64,000 nucleotides of DNA from Stigmatella erecta. Its GTDB lineage: Bacteria > Myxococcota > Myxococcia > Myxococcales > Myxococcaceae. The stretch spans positions 310,001 through 374,000 of the forward strand of contig NZ_FOIJ01000009.1 of the NCBI RefSeq assembly GCF_900111745.1, read 5' to 3'. Numbering within the stretch: position 1 is the stretch's first letter; the number at the start of each line of letters is the position of its first letter. Below are positions 18,885 to 28,391 of the stretch, piece by piece. The position numbers and the translations under genes were made by a program. The notes beneath the pieces are model-generated. The model worked only from the letters and a program-made list of their open reading frames with translations, did not search any database and had not been told where the DNA came from.

Positions 18885-21089
18885 TTGATTCGCCTCAACG
18901 ACATCCTCCAGCGGGTCGCCTCGTACCACCCGGACCCTGACCTGGACATCATCAAGAAGGCGTACGTCTACTCCGCCAAGGTGCACCAGGGGCAGCTGCG
19001 CAAGTCCGGTGAGCCCTACCTGGTGCATCCGCTGGAGGTGGCCGGCATCCTGGCCGAGTTGAAGCTGGACGAGGCCTCCATCGTCACCGGTCTGCTTCAC
19101 GACACCATCGAGGACACGCTCGCCACGGCCGAGGAGCTCACCGAGCTGTTCGGCCCCGAGGTCTCCACCCTCGTGGATGGGGTCACCAAGCTCTCCAAGT
19201 TCTCGGCCTCCGCCACGCTCTCCCAGGAGGAGAAGCAGGCGGAGAACTTCCGGAAGATGATCATCGCGATGGCGCAGGACATCCGCGTCATCCTGGTGAA
19301 GCTCGCCGACCGCACGCACAACATGCGGACCCTGGACCACATGTCCGAGGAGAAGCAGGCCCGCATCGCCCAGGAGACGCTGGACATCTACGCCCCGCTG
19401 GCCAACCGCCTGGGCATCAGCTGGATCAAGACCGAGCTGGAGGACCTGTCCTTCCGCTACGTGAAGCCCCAGGACTACTTCGCGCTGCTGGAGAAGCTCA
19501 ACCGGCGCAAGAAGGAGCGCGAGAAGTACATCGAGGACACCAGCGCCCTTGTCCGCACCAAGCTGGAGGAGCGCCACCTCCAGGGGGAGGTGAGCGGCCG
19601 CTTCAAGCACGTCTACAGCATCTACAAGAAGATCAAGGCGCAGGGGATCGAGTTCGATCAGATCCACGACATCATCGCCTTCCGGCTCCTCATGCCCACG
19701 GTGCCCTCGTGCTATGAGGCCTTGGGGCTGGTGCACCAGCTCTGGAAGCCGGTGCCGGGGCGCTTCAAGGACTTCATCGCCATCCCCAAGCCGAACATGT
19801 ACCAGTCGCTGCACACCACGGTGATCGGCCCGCTGAGCGAGCGCGTGGAGGTGCAGATCCGCACCCCGGACATGAACAAGGTGGCCGAGGAGGGCATCGC
19901 GGCGCACTGGGCCTACAAGGAGGGCAAGGCCCTCATCTCCAAGGACGACGAGAAGTTCGCCTGGCTGCGCCAGCTCATGGAGTGGCAGCAGGACCTGAAG
20001 GACCCCAAGGAGTTCCTGGAGACGGTGAAGGTGGACCTCTTCACCGACGAGGTCTTCGTCTTCACGCCCAAGGGCGACGTGAAGAGCCTGCCGCGCGGGG
20101 CCACCCCGGTGGACTTCGCCTACGCCATCCACTCGGACGTGGGCGGCCGGTGCGTGGGCGCCAAGGTCAACGGCAAGATTGTCCCGCTGCGCTACAAGAT
20201 GAAGAACGGGGACATGGTGGAGGTGCTCACCAGCCCCCAGGCGCACCCCTCGAAGGACTGGCTCACCTTCGTCAAGACGAGCCGCGCCCAGCAGCGCATC
20301 CGCAACTTCATCAAGCAGCAGCAGCGCGACAAGAGCCTGCAGCTGGGCCGCGAGCTGGCCGAGCGTGAGCTCAAGCGCTACCAGCTCAACCTCAACCGGC
20401 TGACGAAGAACGGCGAGATGAAGAAGGCCGCCGAGGTGCTCGGCTACCGGGTGGAGGACGATCTGCTGGTGGCCATCGGCTACGGCAAGGTGACGCCGCA
20501 GCAGCTCCTCCAGCGCCTGGTGCCCGACAAAGTGGAGGAGCAGCGCGAGCCCCTGCCCCCGTCGCAACCCGCCTCGGACGGCAACGGCGCATCCATGCTG
20601 CCGGGGCTGTCGCGCGTCACGGACCTGGCCAAGCGGCTGGTGGGCCGGCAGAGCCGCGGCGGCGTGCAGATTGGCGGCGTGGACGATGTGCTCGTGCGCT
20701 TCGGGCGCTGTTGTAATCCCGTGCCAGGAGACCCCATCGTGGGCTTCATCACCCGTGGGCGCGGCGTCACCGTGCACACGGACAAGTGCGAGAAGGCCCT
20801 CGCCACGGACCCGGAGCGCCGGGTCGACGTCGCCTGGGACATCCGCGGCGAGTACAAGCGCCCCGTCACCCTGCGCATCCTCTCCGCGGACCGGCCGGGC
20901 ATGCTGTCGGACATCACCAACACCTTCTCGAAGAAGGGCGTCAACATCTCCCAGGCCAACTGCCGGGCCACCGGGGATGACCGCGCGGTGAATACCTTCG
21001 AGGTCACCATCTCCGACCTCAAGCAGCTCACCGAGCTGATGCGCTCCATCGAACGCATCCAGGGCGTGCAGTCCGTCGAGCGCATCTGA
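18885..21089 (+). CDS. relA: Bifunctional (p)ppGpp synthetase/hydrolase Rel/SpoT
   Basis: Makes and degrades the stringent-response alarmone. The 734-residue order is complete. The HD hydrolase domain has HPLEVAGILAELKLD and GLLHDTIEDT. The synthetase domain has YKKIKAQGIEFDQIHDIIAFR and YQSLHTTVIGP. A TGS domain (VFVFTPKGDVKSLPRGATPVDFAY region) is followed by a conserved-Cys region with RCCNPVPGD and a C-terminal ACT domain. The intact HD motif says it can hydrolyse. The start is TTG 18885 after TTGGAAC. In M. xanthus (p)ppGpp triggers fruiting-body development. Confidence 0.95.
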   Translation: MIRLNDILQRVASYHPDPDLDIIKKAYVYSAKVHQGQLRKSGEPYLVHPLEVAGILAELKLDEASIVTGLLHDTIEDTLATAEELTELFGPEVSTLVDGVTKLSKFSASATLSQEEKQAENFRKMIIAMAQDIRVILVKLADRTHNMRTLDHMSEEKQARIAQETLDIYAPLANRLGISWIKTELEDLSFRYVKPQDYFALLEKLNRRKKEREKYIEDTSALVRTKLEERHLQGEVSGRFKHVYSIYKKIKAQGIEFDQIHDIIAFRLLMPTVPSCYEALGLVHQLWKPVPGRFKDFIAIPKPNMYQSLHTTVIGPLSERVEVQIRTPDMNKVAEEGIAAHWAYKEGKALISKDDEKFAWLRQLMEWQQDLKDPKEFLETVKVDLFTDEVFVFTPKGDVKSLPRGATPVDFAYAIHSDVGGRCVGAKVNGKIVPLRYKMKNGDMVEVLTSPQAHPSKDWLTFVKTSRAQQRIRNFIKQQQRDKSLQLGRELAERELKRYQLNLNRLTKNGEMKKAAEVLGYRVEDDLLVAIGYGKVTPQQLLQRLVPDKVEEQREPLPPSQPASDGNGASMLPGLSRVTDLAKRLVGRQSRGGVQIGGVDDVLVRFGRCCNPVPGDPIVGFITRGRGVTVHTDKCEKALATDPERRVDVAWDIRGEYKRPVTLRILSADRPGMLSDITNTFSKKGVNISQANCRATGDDRAVNTFEVTISDLKQLTELMRSIERIQGVQSVERI

Positions 21090-21170
21090 GGCCCTTCGGC
21101 CCCGGGGATTCATGTTAGAGCCACGCGTGGAGCGCGGCCCTCCGGGGCCGCTTCACCCCGAGGTCCTCAC

Positions 21171-21557
21171 ATGGCGCGTAAGACCGTTCACTCCGACAGT
21201 GCCCCGCAGGCCATTGGCCCCTACTCGCAGGCCGTTCAGGCCGACGCCGGGAAGATGATCTTCCTGTCCGGGCAGATTCCCCTGGATCCGAAGACGATGG
21301 AGCTGGTGCAGGGCGATGCCGCCGTGCAGGCCGAGCGCGTGATGCAGAACCTGAAGGCGGTGCTGGCCGCGGCCGGGGCCGACTTTTCCCACGTGGTGCG
21401 CTGCACCATCTTCCTCATCGACCTGGGTGACTTCAGCAAGGTGAACGAGGTGTACGGGCGGTTCTTCACCGGCGCCCCGCCGGCCCGCGTCACCGTGCAG
21501 GTGTCGGCCCTGCCGCGCGGCGCCAAGGTGGAGATCGACGCCATCGCCGTGCTGTGA
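21171..21557 (+). CDS. ridA: RidA-family enamine/imine deaminase
   Basis: RidA hydrolyses reactive enamine/imine intermediates from PLP enzymes such as threonine dehydratase. At 128 residues it is family length. It shows APQAIGPYSQAV near the N-terminus, IFLSGQIPLDP, and the catalytic-arginine segment PPARVTVQVSALPRGAKVEID. The GPYSQA and ARVTV signatures are complete. It lies 81 bases after rel on the same strand, with a hairpin terminator following. Confidence 0.93.
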   Translation: MARKTVHSDSAPQAIGPYSQAVQADAGKMIFLSGQIPLDPKTMELVQGDAAVQAERVMQNLKAVLAAAGADFSHVVRCTIFLIDLGDFSKVNEVYGRFFTGAPPARVTVQVSALPRGAKVEIDAIAVL

Positions 21558-21586
21558 GCCCCGCCTGAAAGCCTCCTGAAACACAA

Positions 21587-21617
21587 AGGCCGCCGGACCT
21601 CGTGGGTCCAGCGGCCT
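21587..21617. terminator. Terminator between ridA and the DsbA-like gene
   Basis: Arms aggccgccggacc (21587-21599) and ggtccagcggcct (21605-21617) pair with a single mismatch around a short loop. It is placed 30 bases after ridA and 28 before the end of the convergent gene, so it can serve both. Confidence 0.75.
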
Positions 21618-21645
21618 CTGGGGAAACCGGCGGAAGCGGGGAGGA

Positions 21646-23607
21646 CTACTTGACGTCCTTGGCCACGCCCTCGGCCTTCTTCAGCTCCTCATCGATGACG
21701 CGCTTGAAGGCGTCCGGCGGCTGCGCACCGACCAGCGTGCGGCCGTTGATGAAGAACGTCGGGGTGCCGTTGGCGCCCACGCGCGTGCCCTCGGCGGACT
21801 CCGCCTCGATCTGCGCGGTGAACTTGCCGCTGTCCAGGGCGGACTTGAACTTGCCCATGTCCAGCTTCAGCTCCTCGGCGTAGCGCTCCAGCGAGGCGCG
21901 GTCCAGGGCCTTCTGGTTGGCGAAGAGCTTGTCGTGGTACTCCCAGAACTTGCCCTGCTCGTTGGCGGCCAGCGCGGCGGCGGCGGCCGTCTTGGCGTTG
22001 GCGTGGAAGGGCAGCGGCTGGTTCTTGAAGGCCACGCGGATCTTCCCCTTGTAGCCCTCCTCCAGCTGCTTGAGCGTGGGCACCACGCGGCTGCAGAACG
22101 GGCACTCGAAGTCCGAGAAGGCGACGATGGTGACCGGCGCGTTGGCGGGGCCCTTCACCGGCGCGTTGCCCACTTCGATCTTCTGCACGGCGGGCTCGGC
22201 CTCCTCGGGGGCGGACGGAGGCGGGGCGTTGGCCGCATCCTCCATGAGCTTCGCGTAGAGGTTCTCCGGCTTCACGCCGCCGGCGAGCACCTTCTCCGCC
22301 TTGCCCTTCTCCTCGTCGATGGCCGTCTTGAAGGCCTCGAAGGGCTGGGCGCCCACGAGCTGGCGGCCGTTGATGAAGAACGTCGGGGTGCCATTGGCGC
22401 CCACCGCGGAGCCGGCCGTGGCGTCCGCCTCGACCTTCGCGCGGAACTTGCCGCTGTCCAGGGCGGACTTGAACTTGCCCAGGTCCAGCTTCAGCTCCTG
22501 GGCGTACTTCTCGAGCGAGGCGCGGTCCAGGGCCTTCTGATTGGAGAAGAGCTTGTCGTGGTACTCCCAGAACTTGCCCTGCTCGTTGGCGGCCATGGAG
22601 GCCTCGGCGGCCAGCTTGGCGTTGGCGTGGAAGGGCAGCGGCTGGTGGCGGAACACCACGCGCACGTCCTTGCCGTACGTCTCCTTGATCTTCGAGAGCG
22701 TGGGGGTGACGCGGCTGCAGAACGGGCACTCGAAGTCGGACCACTCGACGATGGTCACCTTGGCGTCCTTCGGGCCGAAGGAGGGCGAGTCATTGGGCAC
22801 GTCCACCTTGCGGACGGTGGCGGCCTGGGGGGCGGCGGCCGGAGGAGGCGCGGCGCGCTCCTGGCCCTTGGCGATGATGGCGGCGTACACGTCGGCGGGC
22901 TTGGTGCCAGCCTTCACGAGGGCCTCGGCCTTGCCGTACTCCTCGTCGATGAGGGCCTTGAAGCGCTCGGCGGGCTGCGCGCCGGACAGCAGGCGGCCGT
23001 TGATGAAGAAGGCCGGGGTGCCGTTGGCGCCCAGCTGGCCCGCGAGGGCCTGATCCCGGGTGATGGTCTGCTGGAAGCTCTCCTTGGAGAGGTCCTTCTT
23101 CCAGCGGGCCACGTCCAGGCCGATCTCGGAGGCGTACTTCTCCAGGTCGGCGTCCTCCAGGGCGCGCGCGTTGGCGAAGAGCTTCTCGTGGTACTCCCAG
23201 TACTTGCCCTGCTCACCGGCGGCCATGGCGGCCAGCGCGGCGGGCTTGGCGCGGGGGTGGAAGGACAGCGGGTTCTGCTTCATCACCACGCGCAGCTTGT
23301 TGCCGTACTCCTCCTGGAGCTTCTTCACCGTGGCGTCGGCGCGGGAGCAGAAGGGGCACTGGTAGTCAGAGAACTCCACCATCGTCACGAGCGCCTCGGG
23401 GCTGCCCTTGACGGGGGAGTTCTCGATGGGAACCTTGAAGACGGCGCTGTCCGCGGGCCGGGCCGGCTTGGCGGGTGCGGAGGGCTGAGACGGGGCGGCG
23501 GCCGTGGGGGCGCTGCCCTCATTGCTCTTGGATCCCGAGGCGGCCCTGCCGCCGAAGAATCCGAGCACCAGGCCCACTACAAGGGCCACAATGACATTGG
23601 CTTTCAT
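21646..23607 (-). CDS. Membrane-anchored protein with three DsbA-like thioredoxin domains
   Basis: The 653-residue protein starts at ATG 23607 (MKANVIVALVVGLVLGFFGG), giving an N-terminal membrane anchor and a periplasmic body. Three tandem DsbA/Thioredoxin_4 domains each carry a CPFC active site (84-87, 294-297, 502-505), an NEQGKFWEYHDKLF-type helix and the cis-proline segment GANGTPxFFINGR. Short Ala/Pro-rich linkers join them. Domains 2 and 3 are more alike than either is to 1, suggesting stepwise internal duplication. The likely role is disulfide formation or isomerisation in envelope proteins. Most bacterial relatives have one such domain. Confidence 0.88.
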   Translation of the reverse strand: MKANVIVALVVGLVLGFFGGRAASGSKSNEGSAPTAAAPSQPSAPAKPARPADSAVFKVPIENSPVKGSPEALVTMVEFSDYQCPFCSRADATVKKLQEEYGNKLRVVMKQNPLSFHPRAKPAALAAMAAGEQGKYWEYHEKLFANARALEDADLEKYASEIGLDVARWKKDLSKESFQQTITRDQALAGQLGANGTPAFFINGRLLSGAQPAERFKALIDEEYGKAEALVKAGTKPADVYAAIIAKGQERAAPPPAAAPQAATVRKVDVPNDSPSFGPKDAKVTIVEWSDFECPFCSRVTPTLSKIKETYGKDVRVVFRHQPLPFHANAKLAAEASMAANEQGKFWEYHDKLFSNQKALDRASLEKYAQELKLDLGKFKSALDSGKFRAKVEADATAGSAVGANGTPTFFINGRQLVGAQPFEAFKTAIDEEKGKAEKVLAGGVKPENLYAKLMEDAANAPPPSAPEEAEPAVQKIEVGNAPVKGPANAPVTIVAFSDFECPFCSRVVPTLKQLEEGYKGKIRVAFKNQPLPFHANAKTAAAAALAANEQGKFWEYHDKLFANQKALDRASLERYAEELKLDMGKFKSALDSGKFTAQIEAESAEGTRVGANGTPTFFINGRTLVGAQPPDAFKRVIDEELKKAEGVAKDVK

Positions 23608-23752
23608 AAGTACCGTTCTGCTCCTTCCGTCTCGGGTCCGTCCTGAAGGGCGGCCCCGGGCGGGGGTAATGAGGCGGGCTTGATAACAGAGGGAAATCCG
23701 GCCAGGCAAGCCGAGCCACCCCCACCAGGCGGCATGATGCTGCTTCTGCAGA

Positions 23753-23776
23753 TGCCCGGAAACTGGGCAGTTTTTT
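23753..23776 (+). repeat. Short palindrome, copy 2, followed by T-run
   Basis: It contains the same 17 bases (23755-23771) as 1981-1997, here followed by TTTTTT at 23771-23776. On the plus strand it has the look of a small intrinsic terminator (TGCCC/GGGCA stem then T6), yet no plus-strand gene ends nearby. It lies between the start of the DsbA-like gene and the end of the ABC ATPase gene. Confidence 0.45.
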
Positions 23777-23829
23777 GGAAAATTCCGCGCGCGTCCTGAA
23801 CCTGTAGTGCGCCCAGGGGCCCGCGGGTT

Positions 23830-24741
23830 TCAAAGAATTTGAAGGACGCGATCTTCCAGGCTCCGGCCCCGGGAGACGCCCAGGATGAGCACCCCGGTCT
23901 GGAGCAGGTGGGCCACCGTGCGGCTGATGACCTCCTCCGGGCGGTGGGCCTGGCCATCGAAGCGCACCAACAGCACGCCCGGAGATTCCATGCGCGCGGC
24001 GGTGACGCCCGGAAGCTGGGTGAGCTCGGGGGGGATGATGTCCCCCCGGGCGATCTGCACGCGGAACTCCGCGCCCTGGCTGGTCAGCTCCGACATGGTG
24101 CCCGCCTGGGCGAGCGTGCCCCGGTCGAGGATGGCGGCCCCGTCGCACAGCTCCTCCAGCTCCTGGAGGTTGTGGCTGGACACCACGACGGTCTGGCGGC
24201 CCTTCATGTCGCGGATGACCTGGCGCACCTGGGCGGCGATGCGGGGGTCCAGGCCGGCGGTGGGCTCATCCAGGAGCACCAGAGGGGGCTGCCCCATCAG
24301 CGCCTGGGCCATGGCGGCCCGCTTGGCCATGCCGTGAGAGAGCGCCTGGGTCTGCACCGTCCAGGCCTCCGCGAGCCCGACCTTGTCGAGGGCCTCGTGG
24401 GCCTCCCGCTCGGGGAAGGGGAGCCCCGACAGCCGGGCCCAGTAGGTGAGCAGGGTGCCGGTCTCCCAGCCAGGCGGAAGGATGGCGTCCTGGGGCAGGG
24501 CGCCCAGCTTGCCCTTCAGGGCGCCTGGGTGCGTGGGGTTCACCCCCAGCACCTTCAGGTGGCCCTCGGAGGGGTAGAGGTAGCCGCACATCATCGAGAA
24601 GGTGGTGGTCTTGCCCGCGCCGTTGGGCCCGATGAGCCCGTACACCTGGCCCTGGGGCACCGACAGCGTCACGGCGTTGACCGCCACCTTCGCGCCGAAG
24701 CGCTTGCTGACCTGGAACAGCTCGATGGCGGGTTCGCTCAC
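23830..24741 (-). CDS. ABC transporter ATP-binding protein
   Basis: The ATPase of an ABC-2-type exporter, 303 residues. Walker A is GPNGAGKTTT (about 38-47), the Q-loop ALPQDA, signature LSHGMAKRAAMAQAL, Walker B VLLDEPTAGLD and the switch His VVSSHN. The signature is LSHGM rather than LSGGQ. The C-terminal 80 residues are an extra regulatory part typical of exporters of the DrrA/CcmA group. Start GTG 24741 overlaps the permease stop by 4 bases (GTGA), so the two genes are translated together. The cargo is not evident. Confidence 0.92.
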   Translation of the reverse strand: MSEPAIELFQVSKRFGAKVAVNAVTLSVPQGQVYGLIGPNGAGKTTTFSMMCGYLYPSEGHLKVLGVNPTHPGALKGKLGALPQDAILPPGWETGTLLTYWARLSGLPFPEREAHEALDKVGLAEAWTVQTQALSHGMAKRAAMAQALMGQPPLVLLDEPTAGLDPRIAAQVRQVIRDMKGRQTVVVSSHNLQELEELCDGAAILDRGTLAQAGTMSELTSQGAEFRVQIARGDIIPPELTQLPGVTAARMESPGVLLVRFDGQAHRPEEVISRTVAHLLQTGVLILGVSRGRSLEDRVLQIL

Positions 24742-25634
24742 AGGTCCCTCGCGCGCAGGACGGCATGGGCGCCGCCCAGGAAGAGCAGGGCGAAGCCCGC
24801 GTAGGCCAGGCCGCTGATGCCAAACTCGCTCAGCCGGGGGTGGAGCAGGTTGGAGGAGTAATAGGAGGGCGTCAGGAAGCGGGCGAAGCCCAGCACCTGG
24901 CCCTCGTAGGCCCGGCCGATGACGTCCATCAGCCAGAACGAGAAGAGCAGGATGAAGTTGAAGACGAGGCTCACCGCGGGGCTGCGGAACAGGCTGGAGC
25001 AGAAGGTGGTGAGCGCCACGTAGGCCAGCGAGAACACGATGGCCGCCAGCCAGTACTTCAAGAGGTTCAGCGCCAGCGCGGAGAAGGTGAAGTCCGGGTT
25101 GGTGAGGCGCGCGTAGATGAAGACGCCCAGGTCGATGATGAGCACCAGCCCCACCAGCAGCGAGGCCTGCACCAGGAACTTGCCCATCATCAAGGAGGAG
25201 CGGCGCGCGCGCACGGTGACGTAGCGGATGGAGCGCGGCCCCACCTCGCCGCTGAGCTGATCGAACCCCATCAGCGCCACGTACACGGGCAGGAAGAGCA
25301 GGGTGATCTTGAAGACCACCAGCACGACGACGGGCACCTGCGAGAGCGCCTCCATCATCGAGGCATCGTTCCCGGCCAGCACGCCCAGGAAGCTCTTCTT
25401 CATCTCCGCGGCCACCGCGGCGGCCGCCTCGGTGCCGTTGCCCGAGTCCGCCAGCCGCGCGTTCACCTCGTCCCGGAGCGCGTTGGCGATGGCCCCCACG
25501 ATGAGGAGCACCAGCACCGAGAACATGCTGTAGAGGCCCAGCAGCACCACCACGCGGCCGCTTCGCACGGCCCGGCGCGTCTCGGCGCCCCAGATGACCG
25601 CGATTTCTTTCAATCCGTCCAAAGTGCCGCGCAC
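24738..25634 (-). CDS. ABC-2 type permease
   Basis: The 298-residue membrane partner of the overlapping ATPase gene. Six hydrophobic segments are visible: a VVVLLGLYSMFSVLVLLIVG stretch near the N-terminus, LVVFKITLLFLPVYVALMGF, LLVGLVLIIDLGVFIY, AIVFSLAYVALTTF, LVFNFILLFSFWLM and a final one near ARDL. A charged loop after the first segment is periplasmic or regulatory. The start is GTG 25634 without a strong Shine-Dalgarno. It matches the ABC2_membrane_2 type of permease. Confidence 0.87.
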   Translation of the reverse strand: MRGTLDGLKEIAVIWGAETRRAVRSGRVVVLLGLYSMFSVLVLLIVGAIANALRDEVNARLADSGNGTEAAAAVAAEMKKSFLGVLAGNDASMMEALSQVPVVVLVVFKITLLFLPVYVALMGFDQLSGEVGPRSIRYVTVRARRSSLMMGKFLVQASLLVGLVLIIDLGVFIYARLTNPDFTFSALALNLLKYWLAAIVFSLAYVALTTFCSSLFRSPAVSLVFNFILLFSFWLMDVIGRAYEGQVLGFARFLTPSYYSSNLLHPRLSEFGISGLAYAGFALLFLGGAHAVLRARDL

Positions 25635-25737
25635 CCTGTCAGGTCTTCCGGGCGCCTGCCAGTTTATCCGCCTCCCCAGCGGCCGAGGGAGCGGACCTGG
25701 ACAGCGGCCGCCAGGCCTCTAGGATCGCCCTCCCCTC

Positions 25738-27207
25738 ATGCCTCGCTCCCAAGCCCTCCTTGCGACGCTGTTGCCCCTTGCCCTCGTTCTGGGCGCCATG
25801 GGGACCTCTTCCCCCTCTGAAGTCCCCGCTGTCCCGGAAAGTCCGGACGCGGGCGCCGTGGTGGAGGCGAGCGCGGACGCGGGCACCGCCGACGCGGGGA
25901 CCGGGCTGCTGGGGCTGGTGCCCCCCGCCCCCGTGCCCTCGCGCGAGAAGGCGCCGCCCATCGCCCAGCTCCGCTCCCTGCCACGCAAGGACGATGTGCT
26001 CGCCCAGGCCAAGCTGAGCGGTGGCCGGCTCGTCCTGCCCGCGGGCAAGGGGGGGGCCACGTTGACCGTGGACCCGCCGCTCCAGGCGCAAATCACCCGC
26101 ATCATGCAGGACTACCAGGTGCCTTACGGCGCCGCGGTGGTGCTCGAGCCCTCCACGGGGCGGGTGCTGGCGCTCGCGGAGCACTCCCAGACGGATCCGT
26201 CCATGCGGGGGCTCACCACCCGCGCGGTGTTCCCCGCGGCCAGCATCTTCAAGATCGTCACCGGCAGCGCGCTCCTGGAGGCGGGCGTGGCGCCCAGCGA
26301 AGAGTCCTGCTTCCATGGCGGCAAGCGCGGGCTGTCCGAGCGGCTGCTGGAGGACAGCACCCGGGATGGCGCCTGCCACACGCTGTCGTCCGCCATGGGC
26401 AAGAGCGCCAACGTCGTCTTCGCCAAGCTCACCCGCAAGTACCTCTCCGCGGATGCGCTGCGGCGCATGGCGGCGCGGCTCCGCTTCAACCGGCCGATTG
26501 CCTTCCCCATCCCCACGGACGTCTCGCTCGCGTCCATTCCCGAGGACGAGTTCGGGCTGGCCAATACCGGGGCGGGCTTTGGCGATGTGTACCTGTCCCC
26601 CCTGCACGGGGCCGCGCTCGCCGCCGCCTCGGCCACCGGCGTGTGGAGAGACCCTGTCCTCTTCGAGCCCTCGCTGGAGGCCTCGGTGGCGCCCGCGGAG
26701 GAGGTGCTGTCGCCCGAGGTGACGCGCGCCCTCACGGGGATGCTGGAGGAGACGGTGACGCATGGCACCGCCCGGCGCGTCTTCCGGGAGCGCGGCTTCC
26801 GGGTGGAGGGCGCCGTGGGCAAGACGGGCACGCTGGCGGACAAGAACCCGTTCCGGGACTACTCGTGGTTCGTGGGCTTCGCCCCCAAGGACAACCCCCG
26901 CGTGGCGGTCGCCGCCGTCATCGTCAACGAGCCGCTCTGGCGCATCCGGGCCACGTGGCTCGGGCGCGAGGCGATGCGGCTGGCCCTGGAGCGCTTCCCC
27001 GCGCCGGCGGCCCCTCCAGCGGTTCCCCAGGAGGCGCCGCTGGTTGCCCAGCCGGCGCCCTCCACCGAGCCCCTGTCCGGGGGCGAGGCCGTCTCCACCG
27101 CCTCGGCCGTGGAGGTGCCGGTGCCCGAGGCCGCCGCGCAAGCCGAGGAGGCCTCCGAGGAGGAGGCGCTTCCTCCCGCCGCGAACGCCTCGGCGCCGAT
27201 TCCGTGA
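25738..27207 (+). CDS. Penicillin-binding transpeptidase-like protein
   Basis: A 489-residue exported protein with a transpeptidase domain but no glycosyltransferase. After a signal-like N-terminus and a Pro/Ala-rich segment, the domain at about 100-425 has TLTVDPPLQAQI, then the serine motif SIFK (in FPAASIFKIVTG), SAN (KSANVVF) and KTGT (VGKTGTLADK). All three active-site motifs are intact, so it may crosslink peptidoglycan or bind beta-lactams. The C-terminal 70 residues are Pro/Ala/Glu-rich and low in complexity. It is shorter than class B PBPs because the N-terminal dimerisation module is missing. Confidence 0.82.
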   Translation: MPRSQALLATLLPLALVLGAMGTSSPSEVPAVPESPDAGAVVEASADAGTADAGTGLLGLVPPAPVPSREKAPPIAQLRSLPRKDDVLAQAKLSGGRLVLPAGKGGATLTVDPPLQAQITRIMQDYQVPYGAAVVLEPSTGRVLALAEHSQTDPSMRGLTTRAVFPAASIFKIVTGSALLEAGVAPSEESCFHGGKRGLSERLLEDSTRDGACHTLSSAMGKSANVVFAKLTRKYLSADALRRMAARLRFNRPIAFPIPTDVSLASIPEDEFGLANTGAGFGDVYLSPLHGAALAAASATGVWRDPVLFEPSLEASVAPAEEVLSPEVTRALTGMLEETVTHGTARRVFRERGFRVEGAVGKTGTLADKNPFRDYSWFVGFAPKDNPRVAVAAVIVNEPLWRIRATWLGREAMRLALERFPAPAAPPAVPQEAPLVAQPAPSTEPLSGGEAVSTASAVEVPVPEAAAQAEEASEEEALPPAANASAPIP

Positions 27208-27222
27208 GGCCCGCCCCCCGGC

Positions 27223-28371
27223 TCAGGCCGGGGTGAGCTTCACGAAGCCGCTGTCCACGAAGCCCTGGAAGTACTTGAGCGCGTCCAGCTCGTGCAGCGG
27301 GGAGACGCGCACGATGGCGGCCACGTCCCGGGTGCCGTTGATGCGCGACAGCAGGTAGCGCTCCGGGGCGCTCAGCGGCATCGTCTTGAGCTGGGCCTGG
27401 GGCACCTGCAGCGAGGGCACCTGCGCGGGCTCCATCAGCACCAGCCGCAGCGACTCGTGCAGGGACTTCTCCGCGGTCTTCAGCAGCTCCGCCGTCTGTG
27501 GCGAGGGGGCGACTTCATAGGCGCGGCGGGCCAGGGCCTCGGCATCCCGGAAGTTGCAGTTGTCCAGGAACATGCGCGCCGCCTGGAGGATCTCCTCCAC
27601 GGGGGACTCCGCGCCGATGATGGTGGGCGCGGCCTCCGCGGGTGGGGCCGGGGGCGGCGCGGTGTCCTCGCGCACCTTCACCGCGTCCTGCCGGTAGAGC
27701 GCGTAGAGGCGCTGGTAGAGGTAGAAGTCCGAGGCGTGGAGGGCCAGCGCCATCTCGTCGATGGTCAGCCCCTCCTTGATATGCGTCACCAGCTTCTCGT
27801 CGCGGCTTCCGGGCTGGCGGGACTCGGGCAGCCGCCGCTCGTCCACCACCAGCCGCGCCTTGCCCGAGGGGAACACCGCCCGGATGGCCTGCCAGGCCGT
27901 CTCCCGGAACTCGCCCTCCCGGTGGATGTCCAGCAGGTCCACCCGCACATCCAGCCCTTCGCCCAGCGGCACCACCGGCCGCGGCTCGAACTGGAACTCG
28001 CCCTCCACCCACTGGAAGGCATCCAGCAGCATCTCCCGGAACTTGAGGTTCAGGGTGTTCTGGACGGTGGGCTCCGGGATGATGCCCTGCATCACCAGGA
28101 TCTTCCCCAGCAGCATGTCCGTGACACGCTGCGTCTCGAAGGCCCGGCCCAGCTGGTCCTCGGTCAGGTGCCCCATGTTGATGAGGAACTGGCCCAGGAA
28201 CTCCCGGGGCTGGTTCGAGCTGGCGCTGATGACGGCGCCCTGGCTCAGCGTCAGCTCCTTGGAGACGCCCGGGCGCTGCACTCGGAGGATGCCGGAACCG
28301 CGCCGGTTCCCCAGATAGCTGACGGCGTCCCGAAGGGGCATCGTCGCGAAGTCACCTGACAAGCCGGGCAT
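27223..28371 (-). CDS. DUF4388-domain protein
   Basis: The N-terminal part (LSGDFATMPLRDAVSYLGN, then GILRVQRPG and KELTLSQGAVISA) is the DUF4388/PATAN-type domain found in many myxobacterial regulatory proteins. A second segment (about 60-130) resembles the helical part that predicts a target-binding surface (LGKILVMQG). The remaining 250 residues are helical with TPR-like features (AARMFLDNCNFRDAEALARRAYEVAPSPQTAELL). A start at ATG 28371 or GTG 28374 is possible. It is 382 residues, cytosolic and of unknown role, and converges with the PBP-like gene. Confidence 0.75.
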   Translation of the reverse strand: MPGLSGDFATMPLRDAVSYLGNRRGSGILRVQRPGVSKELTLSQGAVISASSNQPREFLGQFLINMGHLTEDQLGRAFETQRVTDMLLGKILVMQGIIPEPTVQNTLNLKFREMLLDAFQWVEGEFQFEPRPVVPLGEGLDVRVDLLDIHREGEFRETAWQAIRAVFPSGKARLVVDERRLPESRQPGSRDEKLVTHIKEGLTIDEMALALHASDFYLYQRLYALYRQDAVKVREDTAPPPAPPAEAAPTIIGAESPVEEILQAARMFLDNCNFRDAEALARRAYEVAPSPQTAELLKTAEKSLHESLRLVLMEPAQVPSLQVPQAQLKTMPLSAPERYLLSRINGTRDVAAIVRVSPLHELDALKYFQGFVDSGFVKLTPA

Positions 28372-28391
28372 CACTGCGCATCCTGCAACGC

